Shown: in pieces, positions 48,308-57,345 of the stretch | Numbering within the stretch: position 1 is the first letter of the stretch | How the letters are laid out: each line of letters begins with the position of its first letter | Assembly (NCBI RefSeq): GCF_003609645.1 | Contig: NZ_MCIB01000012.1 | Coordinates: 1 to 64,000, forward strand | DNA: 64,000 nt | Reading direction: 5' to 3' | Source of the DNA: Thermohalobacter berrensis | GTDB lineage: Bacteria; Bacillota; Clostridia; Tissierellales; Thermohalobacteraceae | Notes under the pieces: model-generated | Databases searched by the model: none | What the model was told of the DNA's origin: nothing | What the model saw: only the letters and a program-made list of their open reading frames with translations | Made by a program: the position numbers and the translations under genes

Positions 48308-49399
48308 ATGAAAGTTGCTATTGTTCATGACTGGCTTACAAATATGGGAGGTGCAGAAAGAATAATATTGATTTTACATGAGTTATTTCCTAAAGCCCCC
48401 ATATATACTTTAGTATATAATTCTAAAAATATGCCAGATGATTTTAGAAATATGGATATAAGAACTTCTTTTTTACAAAAGATTCCCTTTAGTAAAAAAA
48501 AATATCAAAACTTATTACCACTAATGCCAATAGCTGTGGAACAATTTGACCTATCAGAATACGATTTAGTAATAAGTTCTTCTACTTGTTGTGCTAAAGG
48601 AGTATTAACTAGGGCAAATACTTTACACATATCATACTGTAATACACCTATGAGATATGGATGGGATTTTTATCACGAATATATAAAAGATAAAAATATA
48701 ATATCAAAGTCATTAATTGCTGGTTTAATGAATCATATAAGAATGTGGGACAAAGTATCTTCTGATAGGGTAGATTACTTTATAGCTAATTCAAATAATG
48801 TAAAGAAAAGAATACAAAAGCATTATAGAAGAGATGCACAAGTTATATATCCACCTGTTAATACAGACTTTTATACTCCATCTAACAAAGATGAAGAGTA
48901 TTATCTTATAGTATCAAGATTAGTTTCTTATAAAAGAATAGATTTGGCAATAGAAGTTTTTAATGACTTAGGTTTACCTTTAGTTATAATAGGAGACGGC
49001 CCAGAGCTTGCTAGATATAAAAAAATTGCCAAAAATAATATTACTTTTTTAGGTAGATTATCTGATGAAGAAGTAAGAGAATATTATAGGAGATGTAAAG
49101 CATTCATTTTTCCAGGTGAAGAGGATTTTGGTATAACTCCAGTAGAAGCCCAGGCTTGTGGGAGACCGGTAATAGCATATGGTAAAGGTGGAGCTTTAGA
49201 AACTGTGGTTAATGAAAAAACTGGACTTTTTTTCCATAATCAAAGTGTAGATAGTTTGAAAAAAGTAGTAACAGATTTTCAGAAAGGAAATTACAACTTT
49301 GATAAAAAAACTATAAGAAACCATGCTTTGAGATTTAGTATTAATAGGTTTAAAAAGGACATTATGGAATTTATTAATGAAAAAATTAATAGCTTTTAA
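48308..49399 (+). CDS. Glycosyltransferase family 4, WbaZ/WbdC-like
   Basis: A 363-residue GT-B transferase starting KVAIVHDWLTNMGGAERIILILHELFP, with HISYCNTPMRYGWDFYHEYI, a signature of the WbaZ/WbdC-type mannosyltransferases, then LIVSRLVSYKRIDLAIEVF, VIIGDGPELARY and FPGEEDFGITPVEAQACGRPVIAYG. GDP-mannose is the likely donor, consistent with manC in the cluster; GDP-D-rhamnose is also possible. It lies one base after the Ig-like gene. Confidence 0.9.
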   Translation: MKVAIVHDWLTNMGGAERIILILHELFPKAPIYTLVYNSKNMPDDFRNMDIRTSFLQKIPFSKKKYQNLLPLMPIAVEQFDLSEYDLVISSSTCCAKGVLTRANTLHISYCNTPMRYGWDFYHEYIKDKNIISKSLIAGLMNHIRMWDKVSSDRVDYFIANSNNVKKRIQKHYRRDAQVIYPPVNTDFYTPSNKDEEYYLIVSRLVSYKRIDLAIEVFNDLGLPLVIIGDGPELARYKKIAKNNITFLGRLSDEEVREYYRRCKAFIFPGEEDFGITPVEAQACGRPVIAYGKGGALETVVNEKTGLFFHNQSVDSLKKVVTDFQKGNYNFDKKTIRNHALRFSINRFKKDIMEFINEKINSF

Positions 49400-49411
49400 T
49401 AGGGTGATAAA

Positions 49412-50812
49412 ATGCGAAATAGCAAAGATAGACAAATAAAGTTAATATTTTATATAACAGACATATTAATGCTTTGTGTATCTGGACTAATAGCAGTAGG
49501 AATTAGATTCTCATTTAATTGGAAGGAATTTAATCTTCCCTGGTATATATTTGCCTTAGTATTCATAGTAGTTTCTACAGTTATAAGTATGTATTTTAAT
49601 AAATTATATGATTTAAAGTATAGGTCATGGTTTGCTCAAGTTCCTAAGATTATTAACTCATTTATTTATTCAATTCTTATATTCTTTCTATTTTCATTTT
49701 ACGTTAGAAAAGTATCATATTCCCGTTTAGCTTTAGGATACTTTTCTATTTCAGCAGTTATTTTACTTTTATTAGGAAGATATATATCAATATATATAAT
49801 AAAAAAATTATATCAGAAAGGCATTGGAGTTAGAAGACTTTTATGTGTAGGATTAAATGAGAGAAGTTTAAGTGTTTTAGACTATCTTTCTAAACACGAA
49901 GAGTTTGGCTACTTTATTGCAGGTTATATAGATGAGGAAAATAAAAGAGTAAAAAGAAATTATCCTTATTTAGGTAGAACAAAACATTATAAACAAATTA
50001 TTTATGATAAAAGGATTGATACAGTTATCATAAGTTCAGGAGATAGTTATGTAATTAAAGACATAATAAATTATTGTGAAGAAAACTATATACAGGCTTA
50101 TATGATACCAGATATATTAGACCTTACTAGTAATCCAGTTGATATAGGACAAATAAGTACAATTCCCCTTGTGAAATTTAAAGAAGGGGCTTTGACTCCT
50201 ATGCAGGCAAAGCTAAAGAGATTATTTGATTTATGTATTACTATACCAGCATTTATATTAATATCTCCCATTTTTATATTAATAATGCTTTTAATAAAGA
50301 TAACAACAAAAGGAAGTATATTTTTTGTCCAGGAAAGGTATGGAATGAATGGAGAATTAATTAGAATAATTAAATTTAGAACTATGATAGAGAATGCTGA
50401 AGAAGTTCTGGAAGAATTAATAAAAAATGATCCCAAAATTAGGGAAGAATATAATACCTATAGAAAGTTAAAGAATGATCCAAGAATAACTCCTATAGGG
50501 AAGATATTAAGAAAAACAAGTTTAGATGAACTACCTCAGCTTATTAATATTATAAGAGGAGATTTAAGTATAGTAGGTCCAAGACCAATGTTAAAAGATG
50601 AAATGGACAGATATGGAAAATATGGAAAAGTAGTTCTTAAGATTAAACCTGGTTTAACAGGATTATGGCAAGTAAGTGGAAGGAATAAATTACCCTTTTC
50701 AGAGAGGGTAAGATTAGATATATATTATATAAACAATTGGTCATTTTGGTTAGATATAATAATTATGTTAAAAACAATACCAGTACTATTAAAAAAAGAA
50801 GGAGCATATTAA
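49412..50812 (+). CDS. Undecaprenyl-phosphate sugar phosphotransferase (initiating transferase)
   Basis: A 466-residue polyprenyl glycosylphosphotransferase (WbaP/EpsL type). N-terminal: about four membrane segments, then a Rossmann-like domain (LCVGLNERSLSVLDYLS). C-terminal catalytic domain: KRLFDLCITIPAFILISPIF, IKFRTMIENAEE, LRKTSLDELPQLINIIRGDLSIVGPRPM and PGLTGLWQVSGRN. It moves a sugar-1-phosphate to undecaprenyl phosphate, starting the glycan on the inner membrane face. Galactose- or glucose-1-phosphate is the usual donor group, matching galU downstream. Confidence 0.94.
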   Translation: MRNSKDRQIKLIFYITDILMLCVSGLIAVGIRFSFNWKEFNLPWYIFALVFIVVSTVISMYFNKLYDLKYRSWFAQVPKIINSFIYSILIFFLFSFYVRKVSYSRLALGYFSISAVILLLLGRYISIYIIKKLYQKGIGVRRLLCVGLNERSLSVLDYLSKHEEFGYFIAGYIDEENKRVKRNYPYLGRTKHYKQIIYDKRIDTVIISSGDSYVIKDIINYCEENYIQAYMIPDILDLTSNPVDIGQISTIPLVKFKEGALTPMQAKLKRLFDLCITIPAFILISPIFILIMLLIKITTKGSIFFVQERYGMNGELIRIIKFRTMIENAEEVLEELIKNDPKIREEYNTYRKLKNDPRITPIGKILRKTSLDELPQLINIIRGDLSIVGPRPMLKDEMDRYGKYGKVVLKIKPGLTGLWQVSGRNKLPFSERVRLDIYYINNWSFWLDIIIMLKTIPVLLKKEGAY

Positions 50813-50958
50813 TAGTTAAACTAGAAAGGATAATTTTTTTTTATTCAATTTAATATATAATTTAACCCATTATAAAGGAGTTAAAAACTAGATGTAGAAA
50901 TGTAAATAAGGAGCTATTAATTTAGTAATTGTAAATTAAATAGGTGTGGGGGGTTTTT

Positions 50959-51879
50959 ATGTCAGCTGTTAAAAAAGCTATAATACCAGCTGCAGGATTA
51001 GGTACAAGGTTTTTACCTGCTACAAAGGCACAGCCTAAAGAAATGCTTCCTATTGTAGATAAACCAACAATTCAATATATCATAGAGGAAGCAATAGAAT
51101 CAGGTATAGAAGATATACTTATAATTACAGGTAGAAATAAAAGAGCTATTGAAGATCATTTTGATAAGTCTGTAGAACTTGAAATGATGCTTGAAAAGAA
51201 AGGTAAAGATGAATTATTAGAAATAGTTCAAGATATATCAAATATGGTAAATATACATTACATAAGACAAAAAGAACCTAAGGGATTAGGTCATGCAATA
51301 TATTGTGCAAAATCTTTTATAAAAGATGAACCTTTTGCAGTATTATTAGGTGACGATATTGTAGATTCAAAACCGAAGCCATGTTTAAAACAACTTATGG
51401 ATGTATATGATGAATATAAAACTACAATTTTAGGTGTTCAAGAGGTAGCTAAAGAAGATGTAAGTAAATATGGTATAGTATCAGGAATGCATATAGAAGG
51501 GGGAGTATATAAGGTAAAGGGTTTGGTTGAAAAACCAAGTGTTGATGAAGCACCATCAAATGTAGCGATATTAGGAAGATATATTATTACACCAGAAATA
51601 TTTGATATATTAGAACATACTAAACCTGGTAGAGGAGGGGAAATACAGCTTACAGATGCATTAAAAGAATTAGCAACTAAAGAAGCTATGTATGCATATA
51701 CATTTGAAGGAAGAAGATATGATGTTGGAAATAAGCTAGGATTTTTGCAAGCTACAATAGAATTTGCTTTAAAAAGAGAAGACTTAAGAAGGGATTTTAA
51801 AGAGTATTTAATAGGTTTACTAAAAAGTGATTTAAGAATAGAGATAGACAAAGAGGTTGCAGCAGGCAAAGAAGAATAA
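50959..51879 (+). CDS. galU: UTP-glucose-1-phosphate uridylyltransferase
   Basis: Makes UDP-glucose. About 306 residues, started at the ATG at 50959 (GTGGGGGG upstream; the in-frame GTG at 50944 lacks an RBS). Motifs: [64 protein letters not shown] and [11 protein letters not shown]. It feeds ugd and probably the initiating transferase. A family-D palindrome follows. Confidence 0.96.
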   Translation: MSAVKKAIIPAAGLGTRFLPATKAQPKEMLPIVDKPTIQYIIEEAIESGIEDILIITGRNKRAIEDHFDKSVELEMMLEKKGKDELLEIVQDISNMVNIHYIRQKEPKGLGHAIYCAKSFIKDEPFAVLLGDDIVDSKPKPCLKQLMDVYDEYKTTILGVQEVAKEDVSKYGIVSGMHIEGGVYKVKGLVEKPSVDEAPSNVAILGRYIITPEIFDILEHTKPGRGGEIQLTDALKELATKEAMYAYTFEGRRYDVGNKLGFLQATIEFALKREDLRRDFKEYLIGLLKSDLRIEIDKEVAAGKEE

Positions 51880-51883
51880 ACTT

Positions 51884-51914
51884 GGAACGCCAGACCAGGT
51901 TCGGCGTTCCTTTG
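51884..51914 (+). terminator. Family-D palindrome after galU
   Basis: GGAACGCC..ACC..GGT..GGCGTTCC followed by TTTGC. The long stem after the stop codon suggests termination, though the T tract is short. Confidence 0.55.
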
Positions 51915-52008
51915 CTATGACATAATGGAAATATAATTATGCTATCATAATGTAATGATAAGGAGATAAGTTACAGATATAAAAAAGCAGTTAGAGGAGG
52001 ACACTAGT

Positions 52009-53175
52009 ATGAAAATTGCTGTTGCAGGTATGGGGTATGTTGGTTTATCAATGGCTGTATTATTGGCTCAACATAATGAAGTAACAGCCCTTGATATTAT
52101 TCAAGAAAAAGTAGATATGGTTAATAGAAAGGAATCGCCTATAGTAGATAGAGAGATTCAAGAGTTTTTATCTACAAAGGAATTAAATCTTGTAGCAACA
52201 ACAGATAAACATACAGCATATAAAGATGCAGAGTTTGTTATTATAGCAACACCTACAGATTATGACCCAGAGAAAAACTACTTTGATACAAGTACAGTTG
52301 AAAAGGTTATAGAGGATGCTTTAGAAATAAATCCAGATGCAGTAATGGTTATTAAGTCTACAATACCAGTAGGATACACAAAACAAATAAAGGAAAAATT
52401 TGATACAGATAATATTATTTTCTCTCCAGAATTTTTAAGGGAAGGAAAAGCACTTTATGATAGCCTATATCCTTCAAGAATAATTGTTGGCGAGAAATCA
52501 GAAAGGGCAGAGGAATTTGCAAATCTTTTGGTTGAAGGAGCAATAAAGAAAGATGTTCCAGTATTATTTACTGATTCAACAGAAGCAGAAGCTATTAAAC
52601 TGTTCGCAAATACATATTTAGCTATGAGGGTTGCATTTTTTAACGAATTAGATACATATGCAGAAGTTAGAGGATTAAATACTAAACAAATTATAGAAGG
52701 GGTATGTCTTGACCCTAGAATAGGCAATCATTATAATAATCCTTCCTTTGGTTATGGTGGATATTGCCTTCCAAAGGATACTAAACAGCTTAGAGCGAAC
52801 TATGCAGATGTTCCTAATAATATCATTGGAGCAATAGTGGATGCAAATAGAACAAGAAAAGACCATATAGCAGAAATGATAATTAAAAAGAACCCTAAGA
52901 TTGTAGGAGTATATAGGTTAACAATGAAGGCTGGTTCTGATAATTTTAGGCAATCTGCTATTCAAGGTGTTATGAAAAGAATTAAAGGTAAAGGAATAGA
53001 AGTAGTAGTATATGAGCCAGTATTAGAAGAAGATTCTTTCTTTAATTCTAGAGTAATAAGAGATTTAGATGAATTTAAGGAAATGTCTGATGTGATACTA
53101 GCCAATAGAATGAGTAAAGAGTTAGATGATGTCAAGGATAAAGTGTATACTAGAGATTTATATAATAGAGACTAA
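52009..53175 (+). CDS. ugd: UDP-glucose 6-dehydrogenase
   Basis: Oxidises UDP-glucose to UDP-glucuronate with two NAD+. 388 residues, the short form. Motifs: [20 protein letters not shown] (NAD), [39 protein letters not shown], and [14 protein letters not shown] with the catalytic cysteine. It follows galU, so the polymer probably contains a uronic acid. GAGGAGG precedes the ATG. Last gene of the glycan cluster. Confidence 0.95.
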   Translation: MKIAVAGMGYVGLSMAVLLAQHNEVTALDIIQEKVDMVNRKESPIVDREIQEFLSTKELNLVATTDKHTAYKDAEFVIIATPTDYDPEKNYFDTSTVEKVIEDALEINPDAVMVIKSTIPVGYTKQIKEKFDTDNIIFSPEFLREGKALYDSLYPSRIIVGEKSERAEEFANLLVEGAIKKDVPVLFTDSTEAEAIKLFANTYLAMRVAFFNELDTYAEVRGLNTKQIIEGVCLDPRIGNHYNNPSFGYGGYCLPKDTKQLRANYADVPNNIIGAIVDANRTRKDHIAEMIIKKNPKIVGVYRLTMKAGSDNFRQSAIQGVMKRIKGKGIEVVVYEPVLEEDSFFNSRVIRDLDEFKEMSDVILANRMSKELDDVKDKVYTRDLYNRD

Positions 53176-53218
53176 ATTAATTAACAATGGGCAATATATA
53201 AGGCAAAAAGTAATTTAT

Positions 53219-53246
53219 GAAACGCCGAACCGGGTTCATAGTTCCT
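53219..53246. repeat. Family-D palindrome after ugd
   Basis: GAAACGCCGAACCGGGTTC then ATAGTTCC: central stem intact, outer arms partly mismatched. Confidence 0.7.
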
Positions 53247-53298
53247 TTAAATTGTAGAAAGTTAGAAAAAAGTAGACAATGTTAGGATTTGATATAAA

Positions 53299-53780
53299 AT
53301 GAATAAAAATAAAGTAATCATTATAATTTCGTGGACAAGTGTATTGCTATGGCTTGTTCTTATATTTTATTTATCATTCCAACCAGCCCATCAGTCTAAT
53401 GGGCTAAGTAAAAAGGTAACGAAAGTTATTGTAGAGACAGTAGATAAGGTAGTTGAGTTGGAAGGGAAAAACAAGGGATAGACTTAGTAAAAGAGTTTAA
53501 CCATATTGTAAGGAAATATGCTCATTTTACATCATATCTAGTTCTGGGGATATTGGTGATAAATGCATTTGTGAGAAGTGAAGTTAAGGGTTTTAAAGGA
53601 TTTATATTTTCATTTGTGTTTTGCATTCTTTATGCTATAAGTGATGAAGTACATCAGTTATTTGTACCTGGAAGAGATGCACAGATTACTGATGTAATGA
53701 TTGATAGTGCAGGAGCTTTCATTGGCATTGGGATGTATCATGGATTAGTAAATTTAAGAAGGTCATACCCAAGTAATTAA
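53299..53780 (+). pseudogene. VanZ family protein, frameshifted
   Basis: Two frames together make a complete VanZ-like protein. The first (53299-53481) gives IIISWTSVLLWLVLIFYLSFQPAHQS; the second, from about 53475, gives DLVKEFNHIVRKYAHFTSYLVLGI..DEVHQLFVPGRDAQITDVMIDSAGA. Adding one base to the AAAAA run at 53467-53471 restores a single frame. Family members are small membrane proteins, best known from teicoplanin-resistance clusters. It is either inactivated or a homopolymer sequencing error. It sits just outside the glycan cluster. Confidence 0.85.
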
Positions 53781-53797
53781 GTTGGTTATGACCTTTA
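53759..53797 (+). terminator. Terminator overlapping the vanZ stop
   Basis: AAGGTCATACC (53759-53769) and GGTTATGACCTT (53784-53795) form a long stem containing the TAA stop codon in the loop, then TTATTAATA. Confidence 0.75.
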
Positions 53798-53929
53798 TTA
53801 ATATAGAATTTATTTCATAAATGCATAAATACAAAAATATTATAAAATTTTACAAAATATAGCAGGAATTTGTATTTTTTTAGCGAAGTAATTCTAAAAG
53901 TAGTATTTTAGTTTGTTAGAGACGAGTCT

Positions 53930-53958
53930 AGGAACAGTGAACCGGGTGTATAGTTCCT
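53930..53958. repeat. Family-D palindrome, decayed
   Basis: AGGAACAGTGAACCGGGTG then TATAGTTCCT: outer arms AGGAAC/GTTCCT pair, centre degenerate. It stands 40 bases before the HEPN-motif gene. Confidence 0.65.
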
Positions 53959-53998
53959 GCGAAGGTTAGAGTTAAACAAGAAGATGGAGAGAATAGAT

Positions 53999-55033
53999 AT
54001 GGAGTTTGAATTATTACAAAATGGTATAGATTCATTAAATACTGGTGTTGCCTTCTACGAAAAATATATTTTCTATGATGATAATTATGAATTTCAAAGA
54101 GATAGTTACTTAAAACTTTCTGTTATTAGCATTCAAAATGCTATTGAAATTCTCGGTAAAAAGGTTTTATGTGATATAAATGAACTTCTTATATATAAAG
54201 ATATTTCTGAACCTTTGCTTGATTTGTTAAAAGGAAGAATAGAAAATGAATTTTATGTACCAATCCATGAAGCTTTAGTTGTAAGTGAGGCTGATGTATT
54301 TACAATAAGTTATAAAGAATGTATTACTAGATTAAAGCACCTTTTTAATATTTCAAAAAAGGATTATGAAGATTTAAAGCAAATCGGTAAAATAAGAAAT
54401 AAACTAATACACTTAGGATTAACTAAATTAATTGATTATCATGAAATTTTAGGTGTTATAAATAGAGTGTTGGATTTTATTATTGAGTTTTTTTATCCTA
54501 AATTGAAGAAAGAAAAACCAGAACAAATGGAATTACTATATGACAAAATTTGTGATTTAATAGAAGAAGGTGAGATTGAAGAAGAAACAGTTTGGAGTAT
54601 ATTTTTTGCTCATCAATTTGAAGAAATTAATCCTATAGTTAAACAGGCTTGTTTTGAAATAAATGAGGAATTAGCATTAAAAAAGGAAAATATAAAAGTT
54701 AATTTAGATATTGATAAATATGCAGAAGCTAGCAGTTTTATTTTAAAATTTGAGGACTTAAATGAAGGATTAGTATATGATAGTATATTTACTATTAATA
54801 TTCCTAGATTGGATGTTACTTTTTTAATAGGTGAATGCTCTATAGGTCCTATATATGCAGTTATAGACCATTTGGAAGATGAGAATAATTTTTATATTTA
54901 TAAAAAACCCCTTGAGTTAGATGATTATGAAAATGCATATAAAAAGTTTTGGAGAAAAGATAGAAAGAGATGTTATAGGACTAGTTTTGATATAAATTCA
55001 TTTAAGAAAGTTATAATGAATAGGATGATGTAA
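53999..55033 (+). CDS. HEPN-motif protein, candidate toxin/abortive infection component
   Basis: About 344 residues from the ATG at 53999, which has GGAGAG at good spacing; an earlier ATG at 53984 does not. Residues about 1-170 are helical, with KIRNKLIHLG at about 132-140: R133 to H138 fits the RX4H motif of HEPN ribonucleases. Residues about 170-344 have alternating strands and helices that I do not recognise. Its stop is followed at once by the start of the AbiGi-like gene, so the two are co-translated. The pair looks like a toxin-antitoxin or phage-defence module; RNase activity is inferred from the motif only. Confidence 0.6.
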   Translation: MEFELLQNGIDSLNTGVAFYEKYIFYDDNYEFQRDSYLKLSVISIQNAIEILGKKVLCDINELLIYKDISEPLLDLLKGRIENEFYVPIHEALVVSEADVFTISYKECITRLKHLFNISKKDYEDLKQIGKIRNKLIHLGLTKLIDYHEILGVINRVLDFIIEFFYPKLKKEKPEQMELLYDKICDLIEEGEIEEETVWSIFFAHQFEEINPIVKQACFEINEELALKKENIKVNLDIDKYAEASSFILKFEDLNEGLVYDSIFTINIPRLDVTFLIGECSIGPIYAVIDHLEDENNFYIYKKPLELDDYENAYKKFWRKDRKRCYRTSFDINSFKKVIMNRMM

Positions 55034-55768
55034 ATGCAAAGATACTATTCAAATATATATTGGCATTTTACGGGCTCGCCAGAGAATATAGATTGGTCAA
55101 AACTTGAAAAACCACAAGATATATTACAATATGGTTCCCCTAAGAAAGAAGAACACTCAGTTGAAATTATGTTTAAAATATTAGAAAGCAAAAAATTACT
55201 TGCAACATGTTACGAGAAGATTGCTGAAAATTTTCAAACAGAAAAATTTTGCTGTGTTACAGATATACCATTGAAGGATTTATTAACTCATGGAAAATAC
55301 TATGGAAATGTTGCAATAGGCTTTAAGGCTAAAGCAATACATGATAATTTTATGCCAGTATTATATATTTCAGAAAACAACCTACCATTTATCAAGAAAA
55401 TCTTTCATGATCCTGAATTAGTTGATATGGCTTATAAAGAATTACTTTATGACGATCCTCAGGGAATAAGGAATTTTTATTCATTAATGTCAATAGCAAG
55501 AAAAGAAAAAGCTGAGATAGACATTAGTAAAATATCAAATTTCTTATCTAACTTTATTAAAATAACTAAATTTGATATAAAAGATGGAGTCTCATTTTAT
55601 AGAGAAAGAGAGTGGAGACATATAGGTGATTTTAACTTTAAATTAGAAGATATAGAAGCAGTTGTAGTTCCACAAAAGCTTATAGGAGATGTTAAAGAAA
55701 AACTATCAGTTATATACGAATTAAAAAAGATTTCTATAATTGCATGGGAGTTCCTTCAGTTAGCTTAG
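55034..55768 (+). CDS. AbiGi-like (abortive infection) protein
   Basis: A 244-residue soluble protein. IYWHFTGSPENIDWSKLEKP, FCCVTDIPLKDLLTHGKYYGNVAIGFKAKAI and YREREWRHIGDFNF resemble the AbiGi antitoxin family of abortive-infection systems and, more distantly, DUF2971. The recurring pattern (early W/F, FCCVTDIPL, G.VAIGF, REREWR) suggests an ADP-ribosyl-transferase-like or nucleotide-binding fold, but that is a guess. It starts directly after the HEPN-motif gene. The AbiGi assignment is by memory of family patterns and needs a profile search. Confidence 0.5.
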   Translation: MQRYYSNIYWHFTGSPENIDWSKLEKPQDILQYGSPKKEEHSVEIMFKILESKKLLATCYEKIAENFQTEKFCCVTDIPLKDLLTHGKYYGNVAIGFKAKAIHDNFMPVLYISENNLPFIKKIFHDPELVDMAYKELLYDDPQGIRNFYSLMSIARKEKAEIDISKISNFLSNFIKITKFDIKDGVSFYREREWRHIGDFNFKLEDIEAVVVPQKLIGDVKEKLSVIYELKKISIIAWEFLQLA

Positions 55769-55863
55769 GGTAAATAAGCACTATATGCGTATTCTAAAGG
55801 TTGTTATAGTTCCTGCTGGCAAAGCCTTGCCTTAAGCAATTAATAGAAGCCTATGATGAATAT

Positions 55864-55900
55864 GGAACGCTGAACCCGGTTCGGCGTTCCAACTTTTTTA
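55864..55900 (+). terminator. Family-D palindrome with T tract
   Basis: GGAACGCtGAACC-c-GGTTCgGCGTTCC (55864-55890), then AACTTTTTTAAT. It can end the HEPN/AbiGi-like unit. Confidence 0.65.
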
Positions 55901-55968
55901 ATAATTAAGGAGAAGGGGGGAAGTTTTTTTATTTATTAGCCTATTAATGTATTAAAGGGGGAGAATCA

Positions 55969-56838
55969 ATGGCAAAACAGCAAGACAAAATACTTAGTAC
56001 AAAGGGAAGAATGAATATATTTGCTAAACTATTTTTTATAGTATTAGTAATTGTTATTATTACCGAGTTTATAGGAATAAAGAAATTTACAATTGGTCCT
56101 GGACAAGTTGTTCTACTACCTATGCTTTATGCAGTTATAATAGGTTTACTAATTACACCTGATGTCTTGGGAAAGCGTATAAAAGGATTAAAGAAGTTGA
56201 TTTCTAAAGAGGAAATAGAACTAGCTGGAACTATGGTAATGATTTCATTACTTCCTTTAGGTGTTAAATACGGAACATTAGTAGGACCTAATATTTTAAA
56301 GATTATTCAAGCTGGACCAGCCTTTCTACTTCAAGAGTTAGGAAATTTAGGAACTATATTTTTAGGTTTACCACTTGCATTATTATTAGGGCTTAAGAGA
56401 GAAGCATTTGGAGCAACAGTAAGTATATGTAGAGAACCAACCCTTGGGGTTATAGGAGAAAGATATGGAATAAATTCTCCAGAGGGGACAGGAGTTCTAG
56501 GAACTTATTTAATTGGAACAGTATTTGGAACAATATTTTTTGGTATATTGGCTTCCTTTGCTCCAATAACAGGTCTTCATCCTTATGCTTTAGCAATGGC
56601 ATCTGGAATGGGTAGTGGTAGTATGATGACAGCTGCTTCATCATCTTTGGCAGTGGCAGTGCCAGAAATGAAGGAAACTATTCTTGCATATGCAGCAACA
56701 AGTAATATGTTAACAGGAGTTACAGGATTATATTCAGTTATATTTCTTGGGATACCTTTAAACAACTACTTATATAGGAAACTTGAACCGAAGTTAGGTA
56801 GAAGAGGAGGTAAAAAAGATGTTAGAGAGGACGCTTAA
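55969..56838 (+). CDS. DUF3100 membrane protein, putative transporter subunit
   Basis: A 289-residue protein with eight or so membrane segments. VLLPMLYAVIIGLLITPDVLGK, VGPNILKIIQAGPAFLLQELGNLGTIFLGLPLALLLGLKREAFGATVSICREP and GMGSGSMMTAASSSLA fit DUF3100. In many Clostridia DUF3100 is followed by a smaller membrane protein and an M20 amidohydrolase, as here, suggesting uptake of an N-acyl amino acid or similar amide. It overlaps the next gene by 20 bases. Strong RBS (AAAGGGGGAG). Confidence 0.8.
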   Translation: MAKQQDKILSTKGRMNIFAKLFFIVLVIVIITEFIGIKKFTIGPGQVVLLPMLYAVIIGLLITPDVLGKRIKGLKKLISKEEIELAGTMVMISLLPLGVKYGTLVGPNILKIIQAGPAFLLQELGNLGTIFLGLPLALLLGLKREAFGATVSICREPTLGVIGERYGINSPEGTGVLGTYLIGTVFGTIFFGILASFAPITGLHPYALAMASGMGSGSMMTAASSSLAVAVPEMKETILAYAATSNMLTGVTGLYSVIFLGIPLNNYLYRKLEPKLGRRGGKKDVREDA

Positions 56839-57274
56839 TCAAGTAAAAGTTATGTTAGTTGTTGGCTTTATGATATTAATAGGCCAGTGGATAGGATATG
56901 GGTTATCTCCTCTAAAATCAATACCTGGAACATTAGTTGTTTTACTAATAGCTATGTTAGCTTTAAAAATTAGAGAGTTAACACCTAAGTTGAAATTCCC
57001 AGCTTTTGCATGGGCTTCTTTAATAGCACTATTGTTAAGTATGCCTTTTATGCCTACTTCTAAGTTGTTTTTAGAATATACTAATCAAGTTAACTTTTTA
57101 GGAACTACAACTCCAATACTAGCCTTTGCAGGTATTTCTGTTGGAAGTAAGGTACAGCAACTTAAAAAGTTAAGCTGGAAGATGTTTATAATAGCAATAA
57201 CTGTTTTTGCTGGAACATATTTTGGATCAGCTATTGTATCTCACATAGTATTAAAGATACAAGGAATAATTTAA
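56819..57274 (+). CDS. Small membrane protein, partner of DUF3100
   Basis: A 151-residue protein with four or five membrane segments (VMLVVGFMILIGQWIGYGL, TLVVLLIAMLALKI, FIIAITVFAGTYFGSAIVSHIVL). No known domain recognised by eye; the ILAFAGISVGSKVQQLKKLSW segment is reminiscent of half-size carriers. The 20-base overlap with DUF3100 indicates they form one transporter. A strong terminator follows. Confidence 0.75.
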   Translation: MLERTLNQVKVMLVVGFMILIGQWIGYGLSPLKSIPGTLVVLLIAMLALKIRELTPKLKFPAFAWASLIALLLSMPFMPTSKLFLEYTNQVNFLGTTTPILAFAGISVGSKVQQLKKLSWKMFIIAITVFAGTYFGSAIVSHIVLKIQGII

Positions 57275-57278
57275 TAAA

Positions 57279-57318
57279 AAAACTTCGGGTAATCTATTTA
57301 GGTTACCCGAAGTTTTTC
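57279..57318 (+). terminator. Strong Rho-independent terminator
   Basis: AACTTCGGGTAA (57281-57292) and TTACCCGAAGTT (57303-57314), a perfect 12-bp stem with flanking A and T runs. It separates the transporter pair from the amidohydrolase gene and may let through partial transcription. Confidence 0.95.
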
Positions 57319-57345
57319 TGGTTAAAATTAGGAGGGATGAATAAA

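Noticed and set aside
53467-53480. Programmed -1 frameshifting in vanZ
   Set aside because: The A run is not a convincing heptameric slippery site and no downstream pseudoknot is visible; VanZ proteins are not known to need it.
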